Assembly (NCBI GenBank): GCA_040878185.1
Contig: JBBDMS010000048.1
Span: 11,750-75,749 of the forward strand
Direction: 5' to 3'
DNA length: 64,000 bases
Source: JAWXBK01 sp040878185
GTDB lineage: Bacteria; Pseudomonadota; Alphaproteobacteria; Dongiales; Dongiaceae
Shown: piece by piece, positions 42,235-52,701 of the stretch
Numbering within the stretch: position 1 is the stretch's first letter
Layout: each line of letters starts with the position of its first letter
Translations under genes and position numbers: made by a program
Notes under the pieces: model-generated
Databases searched by the model: none
What the model was told of the DNA's origin: nothing
The model's input: only the letters and a program-made list of their open reading frames with translations

Positions 42235-42728
42235 GTCCGCTCGGCGAGCAGGTACATCCATGTGTAGTCGGTCACCGGATCGGCGCCGAGGCTGGCGTAG
42301 AAATCGAGCGCCGATTGATTGCCATTATGCACGAACCAGACCAGCCTGCGGGCATTGAAATCGGCGGCGATGCGTTGCGTCTCTTCGATCAGCGCGCGAC
42401 CCACGCCGCCGCGCCGCATCGTCTTTCGAACCCAGAGTTCGATAACGTAGAGCAGCCGCATCGACCGATCGATGTCATAGCTGAAATGATACAGCAGGTA
42501 CCCGGCGGGCCGGCCGGCCGAATGCGCAATGATGCCATCGAATACACGATTCGGGCCGAAGCCGTTTTCCCGGTACGCGGCCTCGTCGAAGTCGAATTCT
42601 GTCGCGTCGCCGAGCTCGCGAAGATGGGCGGTAAACTCCCGCCACATCGCCAGAATCTCGGGCGCGTCGTCCAGCGCGATCGGCCGGATGACGGGCGAAG
42701 CGATTACGGGTTCCGGATTTGCAGCCAA
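42231..42728 (-). CDS. GNAT acetyltransferase, copy 1
   Basis: A 165-residue GNAT protein with RRGGVGRALIEETQRIA as the acetyl-CoA loop, the strand LLYVIELWVRKTMR before it, and SALDFYASLGADPV at the end. The tandem copy at 41734 shares FGP-R-FDGI-AH---RPAGYLL-HF-YD-DRS-RLLY and the acetyl-CoA loop. The shared FDGI-AH pattern resembles diamine or aminoglycoside N-acetyltransferase-like members, but the substrate is not assigned. It starts a minus-strand pair. Confidence 0.87.
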   Translation of the reverse strand: MAANPEPVIASPVIRPIALDDAPEILAMWREFTAHLRELGDATEFDFDEAAYRENGFGPNRVFDGIIAHSAGRPAGYLLYHFSYDIDRSMRLLYVIELWVRKTMRRGGVGRALIEETQRIAADFNARRLVWFVHNGNQSALDFYASLGADPVTDYTWMYLLAERT

Positions 42729-42734
42729 GAGAAC

Positions 42735-43205
42735 CTAGTCCAGTGCCTCGATGGCGGTGACTGTCAGCACGTCGAGAATGAGATTGGTCGCCTCGCGCAC
42801 CAGCAGCACCTTATCGTCAACGATATAGTACTCGTAGCCGGAACGGCGCGGAAGCTGTCCGCGCAGGTCGTCCGGCAGCCGGTAAAAAGCGACATCGCCC
42901 GGAATCCGCTGGCCGCGCGCAATCTGCATGGCAATGCCCGGCGGCAACCAGCCCTTCTTGGCGAGGCCCGGGGGAATGCCCCTGTTCTTCCCGGAACCGG
43001 AATAGACATAGTCGTGATAGTTCCGGGAATAATAGCTGCGGATCAGCCGCCGCTCGACCTCGTCCATGAGGATGTCGCCGAGATCGCCGTCGTCGGCGAT
43101 CTGGACGGCGCCGGGGTCGATCGAACGTGTCGTCTCCGCCAAGACGGCATGCGGCGCGATGGTCAGCAGGGGTGCGAGAGCAAGAAGAGCCAGCAATCTA
43201 CGCAT
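42735..43205 (-). CDS. periplasmic CigR/RcnB-like protein
   Basis: A 156-residue exported protein: MRRLLALLALAPLLTIAPHA is a signal peptide. The middle has GIPPGLAKKGWLPPGIAMQ, the PPG-A-K repeat seen in CigR-type proteins, and the end RSGYEYYIVDDKVLLV and ATNLILDVL matches the small RcnB/CigR C-terminal domain. CigR is described as an anti-virulence regulator in Salmonella and RcnB in metal homeostasis; the role here is unknown. GGGAGG sits seven bases before this ATG and too close to the ATG two codons upstream, which decides the start. Confidence 0.75.
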   Translation of the reverse strand: MRRLLALLALAPLLTIAPHAVLAETTRSIDPGAVQIADDGDLGDILMDEVERRLIRSYYSRNYHDYVYSGSGKNRGIPPGLAKKGWLPPGIAMQIARGQRIPGDVAFYRLPDDLRGQLPRRSGYEYYIVDDKVLLVREATNLILDVLTVTAIEALD

Positions 43206-43218
43206 GGTCATACCTCCC

Positions 43219-44217
43219 TTACGGTCCGCCAGGCCCGCCGCGGCGACGAGCCCGCGGATGCGCCCGATCATACCCCAAAAGCAGCGCGGCGCTATCCACG
43301 TCGGTATAGCGCTGGGTCGTGCTGAGCGAGGCGTGGCCGAGCAGTTCCTGGATCGCACGAATGTCGCCGCCATTGGCCAGCAAATGGGTGGCAAAACTGT
43401 GACGCAGCGCATGCGGCGTCGCGGTCTCCGGCAGCCCGAGCCGGATGCGCAGCCCGGCGATCCGGCCCTGCACGATCCGCGCGTTGAGCCGGCCCCCGCG
43501 CACACCGACAAAGGCCGGATGCGCGCCCTCGTTCGGCCAGGGCGTCGCGGCCCGCCAGGTTTCGATCGCCTCGATCACCGTCGGCAGAAGCGGCACCTGC
43601 CGCTGCTTGCGGCCCTTGCCGAGCACGGTCAGCATCGCGACGCCGTCGCGCTCCGCGCCGCGCGGCAGATCGCGCCAGTCGAGCGCCAGCGCTTCGCCGA
43701 TGCGCAGGCCCGCGCCATAGAGCAGCAGCAGCAGGGCGAGGTCGCGCACCGCGGTCCATGACGCGGTTTCGCTGTCGGCCGCAGTGCCGGCCCCGTTACC
43801 TATATCCTCCAGCGCATCGATCAGGTCCTCGGCTTCGGCGCCGGTCAGCGCCTTGGGCAGGCTGCGCGGCAGTTTCGGCGTCGCGAGCGTGGCCAGCGCG
43901 GGATTCTGGATATCGCGATGGCGCGCGAGATAGCGAAACAGGCTGCGCAGGGCCGACAAGGCGCGCGCGGTCGAGCTGGCTGCGAGGCCGGTCTGTTTTC
44001 TGAACGAGAGCCAGGCGCGCAGATCGCTGCGCTCGAGCGCCGCCATGTCGGCGAGACACGCGGGGCCGCCGCGATGGTCGTTCATGAAGGCAAGGAACGC
44101 GGCGACGTCGTGCCGGTAGGCCACGACGCTGTGCGCCGAACTGCGGCGCTCGTGGGTCATCTGCGCCAGCCAGGCCTCGATCGCATCGACGAGGTCGGGC
44201 TGGGCGGCGATCGTCAT
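43219..44217 (-). CDS. xerC: tyrosine recombinase XerC
   Basis: A 332-residue tyrosine recombinase. The N-terminal SAM-like core-binding domain covers about 5-105. The catalytic residues are R172 (AGLRIGEAL), H269 and R272 (HALRHSFATH), H295 (LLGHASLSTT) and Y304 (QRYTDVD), with K201 in the beta-hairpin. It resolves chromosome dimers at dif with XerD. Its start is one base after the DUF484 stop, the DUF484-xerC pairing also seen in other proteobacteria. The C-terminal tail is Arg/Gly/Pro-rich. Confidence 0.95.
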   Translation of the reverse strand: MTIAAQPDLVDAIEAWLAQMTHERRSSAHSVVAYRHDVAAFLAFMNDHRGGPACLADMAALERSDLRAWLSFRKQTGLAASSTARALSALRSLFRYLARHRDIQNPALATLATPKLPRSLPKALTGAEAEDLIDALEDIGNGAGTAADSETASWTAVRDLALLLLLYGAGLRIGEALALDWRDLPRGAERDGVAMLTVLGKGRKQRQVPLLPTVIEAIETWRAATPWPNEGAHPAFVGVRGGRLNARIVQGRIAGLRIRLGLPETATPHALRHSFATHLLANGGDIRAIQELLGHASLSTTQRYTDVDSAALLLGYDRAHPRARRRGGPGGP

Positions 44218-44218
44218 G

Positions 44219-44959
44219 TCAGAGCGACCGGGTGAGCCAGTTTCGGATGCAATGCTCGATGATGCGGGCGAGAAAGGTGAGCAGCTCCGTGCCCTGGCCG
44301 GGATTGAAGAAACCGGGATGGCGCGTGCCGAAGGCGATGAGCCCGGTCGGTGCGTTCTCGTGCGGTGTCAGGCGGATCAGCGCATCCGAGCGCACCAGCC
44401 CGGCCGCGCCGCCGAAGACGGCCGGCTCGCCGGCGATCTCGTCGCGCAGCATCACTTCGACGCCGGGCCCCATCACTTCGTCGACCGTGCCGGGACGCAG
44501 CAGGAAGAGCCCGTCATAGCGCACCGGCGCTGTCGGCGGCGTCTCGCTCTCGATGCACAGGGTCACGACGTCGACATCGAGCAGGATCGCGAGGTCGGTG
44601 GTGACCGCCTCAATCAACTGTTCGAAGGTGGCGGCACCCAGCAGCGACAGCACGGCGCGATGCACGCGATCCTGGGTCGAGAGATTGTCGCGGCTGTTCG
44701 CCAGGAGATCGTCGTGCTCGCTGCGCAGCCGCGCCACGTCGCCGCGCAGGCGCTCGAGCAGATAGGTCTGCAGATCGGCGATGCGATCGCCGTTCTGGCG
44801 CGCCGGCAGTTTCTGCCGCTCCAGCACGTCGGGATGGCGCATCAGGAATTCGGGATGGCGATCGAGATAGTCGATCACATGCCGCGCGGTCACCCGTGCG
44901 GGCACGCGCCCGGCGGCGGCATTGTTGCGATCGGCAATATCTTCCGGGCTCTGGCTCAT
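44219..44959 (-). CDS. DUF484 family protein
   Basis: A 246-residue protein with the DUF484 start pattern VIDYLDRHPEFLMRHPDVLE (about 28-47), a coiled-coil-like stretch (about 60-95) and a GAF-like C-terminal domain (about 100-245). The family is regularly found next to xerC, and its function is not established. The stop is separated from the xerC start by a single base, implying coupled expression. Confidence 0.9.
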   Translation of the reverse strand: MSQSPEDIADRNNAAAGRVPARVTARHVIDYLDRHPEFLMRHPDVLERQKLPARQNGDRIADLQTYLLERLRGDVARLRSEHDDLLANSRDNLSTQDRVHRAVLSLLGAATFEQLIEAVTTDLAILLDVDVVTLCIESETPPTAPVRYDGLFLLRPGTVDEVMGPGVEVMLRDEIAGEPAVFGGAAGLVRSDALIRLTPHENAPTGLIAFGTRHPGFFNPGQGTELLTFLARIIEHCIRNWLTRSL

Positions 44960-44968
44960 CGCATGTCT

Positions 44969-45625
44969 TTACAGGATCGACTGGCCGGTCTTCTGCCAGT
45001 CGGCAAGAAACGCGGCCAGACCCTTGTCGGTCAGCGGATGGTTGAAGAGCTGGCGCAGCACGTTGGGCGGCAGCGTCGCGACATCGGCGCCCATCTTCGC
45101 GGCCTGGACGACATGAACCGGATGGCGGATCGAGGCGACCAGCACTTCGGTCTCGATCGACGGATACTGCGCATAGATCTGCATGATGTCGGCGATCAGT
45201 TCCATGCCGTCGCTGCCCACATCGTCGAGCCGGCCGACGAAGGGCGAAATGAAACTCGCGCCGGCCTTCGCCGCAAGCAGCGCCTGCGCCGCCGAAAAGC
45301 AGAGCGTCACGTTGACCATCGTGCCTTCGTTGCGCAGCGTGCGGCAGGCTTTCAGCCCGTCGCGCGTCAGCGGCACCTTGACCGCGATGTTCTTTGCGAT
45401 CTTCGCGAGCTTGCGCCCTTCGGCGAGCATCTTTTCATATTCGACCGCGGTCACTTCGGCACTGACCGGGCCGGGCACGATCGAACAGATTTCCTTGACC
45501 ACCTCGATGAAGGGGCGGCCGCTCTTGGCGATCAGCGACGGATTGGTCGTGATGCCGTCGACCAGACCGGTCTCGGCGAGATCGCGAATTTCCGCGATGT
45601 CCGCGCTGTCGATGAAAAACTTCAT
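44969..45625 (-). CDS. fsa: transaldolase / fructose-6-phosphate aldolase-like
   Basis: A 218-residue short transaldolase. MKFFIDSADIAEIRDLAETG and ITTNPSLIAKSG are the family start, the Schiff-base lysine is K83 in IAVKVPLT, and ASFISPFVGRLDD is the phosphate region. Proteins of this size are either transaldolases of the TalC/TalB-short group or fructose-6-phosphate aldolases; the sequence alone does not separate them with certainty. It is divergent from priA. Confidence 0.92.
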   Translation of the reverse strand: MKFFIDSADIAEIRDLAETGLVDGITTNPSLIAKSGRPFIEVVKEICSIVPGPVSAEVTAVEYEKMLAEGRKLAKIAKNIAVKVPLTRDGLKACRTLRNEGTMVNVTLCFSAAQALLAAKAGASFISPFVGRLDDVGSDGMELIADIMQIYAQYPSIETEVLVASIRHPVHVVQAAKMGADVATLPPNVLRQLFNHPLTDKGLAAFLADWQKTGQSIL

Positions 45626-45732
45626 GCCCTGTCGATCCTTGTGGTGCCGCCGTCGGATAGCGATTGCCCGGATATCTCCGGGGAAACGCCCCGGCGTGAC
45701 GCTTCCGACTCGCCTGATCTAGAGTGTATCGG

Positions 45733-47925
45733 ATGCCCGAATCGCACGCCAGTTCGCGCCCTCCAGCGGGCCGCGTCAGCGTTCTGCTGCCGCTGCCGCT
45801 CGCGGGCGCCTATGACTATGCGGTGCCCGACGAATTCGATCTGGCGCCGGGCGATTTCGTGATCGTGCCGCTCGGCCGGCGCGAGCTGGTCGGTGTGGTC
45901 TGGGGCGCGGGCAACGACGAGGTTCCCTCATCGAAGCTGAAGCCGGTCATCGAGCGGCTTGACATGCCGCCCTTGCCCGAGGTTTCGCGCCGCTTCGTCG
46001 ACTGGGTCGCCGGCTATTCGATGGTGCCGCCGGGGCTGGTGCTGCGCATGACGATGAGCGTGCGTGCCGCACTCGAACCGCCGCGCAGCGCGACCGGTTA
46101 TCGCGCCGTCGACAATCCCGATCCCGCCGCGCGGATAACGCCGGCGCGGGCGCGCGTGCTCGAGGTGCTGGCGCGCGGACCCGCTTTGATGACGACGGAT
46201 CTCGCGCGCGAGGCCGGCGTGTCGCCGGGTGTCGTGCGCACGATGGCGGATGCCGGGCTGATCGAGGCGATCGCCCTGCCGCCGCCTGGTCCGCCGCGGC
46301 CCGATCCGGATTACGCCGTGGCACCGCTCGAAGCCGCGCAGCGCGCCGCCGCCGACACGCTCGTGGGCAAAGTCGGCAACGGATTTTCGGTGACGCTGAT
46401 CGACGGTGTCACCGGTTCGGGCAAGACTGCGGTCTATCTCGAAGCGATCGCGGCTGCGCTCAAGACCGGCAAACAAATTCTTGTGCTGCTGCCCGAGATC
46501 GCGCTGACGGCGCAATTGCTCGATCGTTTCGCCGACCGATTCGGCGTGCGGCCCTGCGAATGGCACTCCGATCTGACCAGTCCCGAACGACGGCGCAACT
46601 GGCGCTGGATCGCCTCGGGCGAGGCGCAGGTCGTCGTCGGTGCGCGCTCCGCTTTGTTCCTGCCTTATCCCGAACTCGGGCTCATTGTCGTCGACGAAGA
46701 ACATGAGAGCGCGTTCAAGCAGGAGGATGGTGTCATCTACCAGGCGCGCGACATGGCCGTCGTGCGCGGGCAGCTCGGTGCGATCCCCGTTGCCTTGGTG
46801 TCGGCGACGCCCTCGCTCGAAACCGTGCACAATGTCGAAGCCGGCCGTTACGCGCTGCTGCATCTGCCGGACCGCGCGCTCGGTGCGAGCCTGCCGAAGG
46901 TCGAAGCCGTCGATCTCCGGCACGATCGGCCGCCGCGGCAGCGCTGGCTCTCCGACACGCTGCGTATGGCGCTCGAAGAGACGCTGGCGGTGAACGAGCA
47001 GGGCCTGCTGTTCCTCAACCGCCGCGGCTATGCGCCGCTGACCTTGTGCCGCGCCTGCGGCCATCGACTGCAATGTCCGAACTGCACCGCCTGGCTGGTC
47101 GAGCATCGCTTTCACGGCCGGCTGCACTGCCATCACTGCGATTTCCGCGCCGATTTGCCGGCGAGCTGTCCGCATTGCAGCGCGGTCGGCGAGTTTGCGG
47201 CCTGCGGTCCCGGGGTCGAGCGGCTGGCGGAAGAAGTCGCGGCGCTATTCCCGCAGGCGCGGCTCGCGGTCATGACCAGCGACACGATGTGGAGCCCCGG
47301 TGCTGCGCAGGAACAGGTTCGCGCGGTGGTCGATCACGAGGTCGACGTGCTGATCGGCACGCAGATCGTCGCGAAGGGCCATCATTTTCCGCTGCTGACG
47401 CTGGTCGGCGTGGTCGATGCCGATCTCGGCCTCGGCGGCGGCGACCTGCGCGCGGCCGAGCGCACCTATCAGCTTCTGCACCAGGTGGCGGGCCGCGCCG
47501 GCCGCGCCGAACGGCCGGGCCGCGTGCTGCTGCAGACGACCGATCCCGCCCATCCGGTGATGAAGGCGCTGATCTCCGGCGATCGCGATGCCTTCCTCAT
47601 GCGCGAAAGCGAGGAACGGAAGCGCTATGCGCTGCCGCCGTTCGGACGGCTCGCAGCACTGGTGCTGCGCGCGCCGAGTGCCGCCGAGGCCGACGATCTA
47701 GCGCGCGCGATGGCGCGGCAGATCCCGGCCGTCGACGGGTTTCATGTGCTCGGTCCAGCACCGGCGCCGCTTGCCGTGCTGCGCGGTTGGCATCGGCGAC
47801 GGTTCCTCGTCAAATGCCGGCGCGATCAGGCGCCGCAGGGCTTCATCGGACGCTGGCTCGAACGCGTGAAACTGCCCAATGCGGCGCGGCTCCAGATCGA
47901 CATCGATCCGTACAGCTTCCTCTGA
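45733..47925 (+). CDS. priA: primosomal replication protein N' (PriA helicase)
   Basis: A 730-residue superfamily 2 helicase. The N-terminal DNA-binding part (about 15-120) recognises fork 3' ends; Walker A is GVTGSGKTAVYLEAI (about 225-240) and the Walker B box is VVDEEHESAFKQ. The zinc-binding insert has eight cysteines in CRACGH, CPNC, CHHC and CPHC pairs. It restarts stalled forks. The chosen ATG lacks a strong ribosome binding site; an in-frame GTG three codons upstream is possible. A terminator follows in front of the atp operon. Confidence 0.95.
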   Translation: MPESHASSRPPAGRVSVLLPLPLAGAYDYAVPDEFDLAPGDFVIVPLGRRELVGVVWGAGNDEVPSSKLKPVIERLDMPPLPEVSRRFVDWVAGYSMVPPGLVLRMTMSVRAALEPPRSATGYRAVDNPDPAARITPARARVLEVLARGPALMTTDLAREAGVSPGVVRTMADAGLIEAIALPPPGPPRPDPDYAVAPLEAAQRAAADTLVGKVGNGFSVTLIDGVTGSGKTAVYLEAIAAALKTGKQILVLLPEIALTAQLLDRFADRFGVRPCEWHSDLTSPERRRNWRWIASGEAQVVVGARSALFLPYPELGLIVVDEEHESAFKQEDGVIYQARDMAVVRGQLGAIPVALVSATPSLETVHNVEAGRYALLHLPDRALGASLPKVEAVDLRHDRPPRQRWLSDTLRMALEETLAVNEQGLLFLNRRGYAPLTLCRACGHRLQCPNCTAWLVEHRFHGRLHCHHCDFRADLPASCPHCSAVGEFAACGPGVERLAEEVAALFPQARLAVMTSDTMWSPGAAQEQVRAVVDHEVDVLIGTQIVAKGHHFPLLTLVGVVDADLGLGGGDLRAAERTYQLLHQVAGRAGRAERPGRVLLQTTDPAHPVMKALISGDRDAFLMRESEERKRYALPPFGRLAALVLRAPSAAEADDLARAMARQIPAVDGFHVLGPAPAPLAVLRGWHRRRFLVKCRRDQAPQGFIGRWLERVKLPNAARLQIDIDPYSFL

Positions 47926-48024
47926 AGATCGGCCCGGCTTCGCCGATCGCGCGGTTCCGATTTTCCGTTCCAATAGAATGACTTAACGTGAACCAACAGA
48001 CCCGATTGCGACATCCGGGCGCGG

Positions 48025-48053
48025 TTGCGCGGCTTTCCGGCTTGTGTTACATC
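48025..48053 (+). promoter_or_regulatory. possible atp operon promoter
   Basis: TTGCGC (48025-48030) and TACATC (48048-48053) are 17 bp apart. The ten bases TTACATCAGC here (48047-48056) are identical to those at the proposed sdh -10. Transcripts would start just before the hairpin at 48065, so either that hairpin belongs to the atp leader or this is not the promoter. Confidence 0.3.
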
Positions 48054-48064
48054 AGCGCGCCATC

Positions 48065-48094
48065 GCCGGACGGCAACGTCCGGCCGCAGTTTTT
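48065..48094 (+). terminator. intrinsic terminator between priA and atpH
   Basis: GCCGGACG (48065-48072) and CGTCCGGC (48077-48084) form a perfect 8-bp stem with the tetraloop GCAA, and TTTTT follows five bases later (48090-48094). It probably ends the priA transcript. If the atp promoter lies upstream, it would act as a leader attenuator instead. Confidence 0.7.
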
Positions 48095-48163
48095 GTCGTA
48101 ATTCCGCGATCTTAGCAGGCATCGGCCGGCTTCGGATTGCATCCTTGGGAGGGGTCATTCGAC

Positions 48164-48724
48164 GTGGCAGCCGGGGGCACAGGCTCGGGCAGTCTGGCGA
48201 CGCGCTATGCCGCTGCGCTGTTCGAGCTCGCCGATGAAAAGAAGGCGCTCGACGCGGTCGCCGACGATCTCAAATCGATCCGGACGATGATCGGGTCGAG
48301 CGAGGATCTGCGCCGTGTACTGCGTAGCCCGGTCATCGGACGCACCGCACAGGGCCGCGCCATGGCTGCCATACTCGACGCCGCCAAGACCGGCGATCTG
48401 GTCCGCCGCTTCGTCGGGCTGGTCGCCGAAAAGCGGCGCCTCTTCGCCCTGCCGCGCATGATCGATGCCTATCTTGCCGAACTCGCCCGGCGTCGCGGCG
48501 AAGTCACCGCCGAAGTCGTCTCGGCAACGCCGCTCGACGAGGCAAGCCAGAAGCGCCTTACCGAGGCGCTGCGTCGCGTCGCCGGCCAGCATGTTGCCAT
48601 CGATCTCAAGGTCGATCCGGATCTGATCGCGGGGCTCGTCGTCAAGGTGGGCAGCCGCATGGTCGACAGCTCGCTCAGAACCAAGCTCAATCGCATGCAA
48701 ATCGCCATGAAAGGGAACGGGTAA
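48164..48724 (+). CDS. atpH: ATP synthase F1 delta subunit
   Basis: A 186-residue delta (OSCP-like) subunit. SLATRYAAALFELADEKK is the N-terminal helix pattern, and VVKVGSRMVDSSLRTKLNRMQ is the conserved C-terminal motif. It links F1 to the peripheral stalk. I choose the GTG at 48164 because GGGAGGGG lies nine bases upstream and the resulting length is normal. Its TAA shares a base with the atpA ATG. Confidence 0.95.
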   Translation: MAAGGTGSGSLATRYAAALFELADEKKALDAVADDLKSIRTMIGSSEDLRRVLRSPVIGRTAQGRAMAAILDAAKTGDLVRRFVGLVAEKRRLFALPRMIDAYLAELARRRGEVTAEVVSATPLDEASQKRLTEALRRVAGQHVAIDLKVDPDLIAGLVVKVGSRMVDSSLRTKLNRMQIAMKGNG

Positions 48725-50253
48725 TGGATATCCGGGCCGCGGAAATTTCCGCAATCCTGAAACAGCAGATCGAGAATTTCGGCACCGAAGCGGACGTCGC
48801 GGAGGTTGGCCAGGTTCTCTCGGTCGGCGACGGTGTCGCCCGCGTCTACGGCCTCGACAATGTGCAGGCCGGCGAGATGGTGGAGTTTCCCGGCGGCATT
48901 CGCGGCATGGCGCTCAATCTCGAAGACGACAATGTCGGCGTCGTGATCTTTGGCGACGACCGCGACATCAAGGAAGGCCATACCGTCAAGCGGACGGGCG
49001 CCATCGTCGACGTGCCGGTCGGTCGCGGCCTGCTCGGTCGCGTCGTCGACGCGCTCGGCAATCCGATCGACGGAAAAGGCCCGCTGAAGGACGTTGAGCG
49101 CAAGCGCGTCGAAGTCAAGGCGCCGGGCATCATCCCGAGAAAGTCGGTACATGAGCCGATGCAGACCGGGCTGAAGGCGATCGACAGCCTGGTGCCCGTC
49201 GGACGCGGCCAGCGCGAACTGATCATCGGCGACCGCCAGACCGGCAAGACCGCGGTCGCGATCGACACGATCCTCAACCAGAAAAATTCCAACGCCGGCG
49301 CCGACGACAAGAAGAAGCTGTTCTGCATCTATGTCGCGGTCGGCCAGAAGCGTTCGACGGTCGCGCAGATCGTCAAGACGCTTGAGGATAATGGCGCGCT
49401 CGAATATTCGATCGTCGTCGCCGCGACCGCGTCCGAGCCGGCGCCGCTGCAGTTTCTCGCGCCCTACGCCGGCTGCACCATGGGTGAATATTTCCGCGAC
49501 AACGGCATGCACGCCGTCATCTTCTACGACGATCTCTCGAAGCAGGCGGTCGCCTATCGTCAGATGTCGCTGCTGCTGCGCCGTCCGCCGGGACGCGAGG
49601 CCTATCCGGGCGACGTGTTCTATCTGCATTCGCGCCTGCTCGAGCGCGCGGCGAAGATGAACGACGATAATGGCGCCGGTTCGCTGACCGCGCTCCCGGT
49701 CATCGAGACGCAGGCGGGCGACGTGTCAGCCTATATCCCGACCAACGTTATTTCGATCACGGACGGGCAGATCTTCCTCGAAACCGGCCTCTTCTTTAAG
49801 GGCATCCGGCCGGCCATCAATGTCGGCCTCTCGGTCAGTCGAGTCGGTTCGGCAGCGCAGATCAAGGCGATGAAGCAGGTCGCGGGCCGCATCAAACTCG
49901 AACTCGCGCAGTATCGCGAGATGGCGGCTTTCGCGCAGTTCTCGTCGGACCTCGATGCGGCGACGCAGCGGCTGCTGGCACGTGGTGCGCGTCTCACCGA
50001 GGTCCTGAAGCAGGGCCAATACCAGCCGATGCCGGTCGAGGAGCAGGTGGTCTCGATCTATGCCGGCGTGCGCGGCTATCTCGACAAGATCCGGGTCGAT
50101 CAGGTGACCCGCTTCGAGCATGGTCTGCTCGCCGAGGTCCGCGACAAGGGCAAGGATATCCTCGCCGGCATCCGCGAGAAGCGGGAGCTGACCGAAGAGC
50201 TCGAAGCGAAGCTGAAGGCCTTTATGGACCAGTACGCGAAAACCTTCGCCTGA
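48724..50253 (+). CDS. atpA: ATP synthase F1 alpha subunit
   Basis: A 509-residue alpha subunit of normal length. The P-loop is GDRQTGKTA (about 169-177); DLSKQAVAYRQMSLLLRRPPGREAYPGD is the signature region and SVSRVGSAAQIKAMK the family block. It forms non-catalytic nucleotide sites in the F1 hexamer. Fo genes atpIBEF are absent nearby, as usual in alphaproteobacteria where they are elsewhere. Confidence 0.98.
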   Translation: MDIRAAEISAILKQQIENFGTEADVAEVGQVLSVGDGVARVYGLDNVQAGEMVEFPGGIRGMALNLEDDNVGVVIFGDDRDIKEGHTVKRTGAIVDVPVGRGLLGRVVDALGNPIDGKGPLKDVERKRVEVKAPGIIPRKSVHEPMQTGLKAIDSLVPVGRGQRELIIGDRQTGKTAVAIDTILNQKNSNAGADDKKKLFCIYVAVGQKRSTVAQIVKTLEDNGALEYSIVVAATASEPAPLQFLAPYAGCTMGEYFRDNGMHAVIFYDDLSKQAVAYRQMSLLLRRPPGREAYPGDVFYLHSRLLERAAKMNDDNGAGSLTALPVIETQAGDVSAYIPTNVISITDGQIFLETGLFFKGIRPAINVGLSVSRVGSAAQIKAMKQVAGRIKLELAQYREMAAFAQFSSDLDAATQRLLARGARLTEVLKQGQYQPMPVEEQVVSIYAGVRGYLDKIRVDQVTRFEHGLLAEVRDKGKDILAGIREKRELTEELEAKLKAFMDQYAKTFA

Positions 50254-50285
50254 TCGCTACGCCCGAACCCTAGCGCGAGAGAGCG

Positions 50286-51167
50286 ATGCCGAGTCTCAAG
50301 GATCTCCGGGTCCGCATCAACAGCGTCAAGTCGACGCAAAAGATCACCTCGGCCATGAAGATGGTTGCGGCGGCGAAACTGCGCCGCGCCCAGGAGCAGG
50401 CCGTGGCGGCGCGTCCCTATGCCGAGCGCATGGAGCGGATGCTGGCGTCGCTTGCCGCCGGCGTCGGCGATCAGGAAGGCGGCAACCCGCTGCTTGCCGG
50501 TACCGGCCGGAACGAAAAGCATCTGGTCGTCGTCCTGACGTCCGATCGCGGTCTCTGCGGCGGGTTCAACTCGACCATCGTCCGCGGCAGCCGCAGGCTC
50601 ATCAGGCAGCTTGTCGACGACGGCAAGCAGATCAAGATTTTCTGCATCGGCCGCAAGGGTCGCGACCAGCTTCGTCGCGACATGGGCGATCGGATCGGCG
50701 GGTTCGTCGACGACGTTGGCCGGCAGCGGCTCCGCTTTGCGGAAGCGCAGGCGATCGGCGAAACGCTGATCGGCATGTACGAGGCCGGCGAATTCGATGT
50801 CTGCACGATGGTCTATAACCGATTCAAGTCGGCCATGACCCAGATCGTTACGACACAGCAGATTGTGCCGCTGCCGGTGCCCGAAGCGGGCGAGGCAGCC
50901 GATCTCGGCGGGGCGATCTACGAATACGAGCCGGACGAGCAGGAGATTCTCGCGGACCTCCTGCCGCGCAATGTCGCGGTGCAGGTCTTCCGCGCGCTGC
51001 TGGAAAACGCCGCTTCCGAGCAGGGCGCGCGCATGACCGCGATGGACAGCGCGACGCGCAACGCCGGCGACATGATCAATCGTCTCACCATCAACTATAA
51101 CCGCACACGCCAGGCCTATATCACCAAGGAGCTGATCGAGATCATCTCCGGCGCAGAAGCGCTGTGA
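50286..51167 (+). CDS. atpG: ATP synthase F1 gamma subunit
   Basis: A 293-residue gamma subunit. MPSLKDLRVRINSVKSTQKI and TSAMKMVAAAKLRRAQ form the N-terminal shaft helix, and TAMDSATRNAGDMINRLTINYNRTRQA the C-terminal shaft. It rotates inside the alpha/beta ring. It follows atpA after 32 bp. Confidence 0.97.
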   Translation: MPSLKDLRVRINSVKSTQKITSAMKMVAAAKLRRAQEQAVAARPYAERMERMLASLAAGVGDQEGGNPLLAGTGRNEKHLVVVLTSDRGLCGGFNSTIVRGSRRLIRQLVDDGKQIKIFCIGRKGRDQLRRDMGDRIGGFVDDVGRQRLRFAEAQAIGETLIGMYEAGEFDVCTMVYNRFKSAMTQIVTTQQIVPLPVPEAGEAADLGGAIYEYEPDEQEILADLLPRNVAVQVFRALLENAASEQGARMTAMDSATRNAGDMINRLTINYNRTRQAYITKELIEIISGAEAL

Positions 51168-51199
51168 TGTACGGAACCGGACAGTAGGAGGAGCCACCG

Positions 51200-52624
<1,425 letters not shown>

Positions 52625-52648
52625 TCGGTTTCAGGCAGATGGGGATCG

Positions 52649-52671
52649 CCGGGCTGCCCGTGGCAGCCCGG
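52649..52671 (+). promoter_or_regulatory. 10-bp hairpin between atpD and atpC
   Basis: CCGGGCTGCC pairs perfectly with GGCAGCCCGG around the three-base loop CGT. It is followed by AAAATGACA, not a T-run, so it is not an intrinsic terminator. In the atp mRNA it may protect upstream message ends or lower epsilon synthesis relative to beta. Confidence 0.55.
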
Positions 52672-52701
52672 AAAATGACACAGGGCGAAAGCGCGTAAAG
52701 C

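Noticed and set aside
42235..42261. ATG start at 42261 for the second GNAT gene
   Set aside because: It would create a 31-bp overlap, while a GTG at 42234 gives a normal GTGA coupling; kept only as an alternative.
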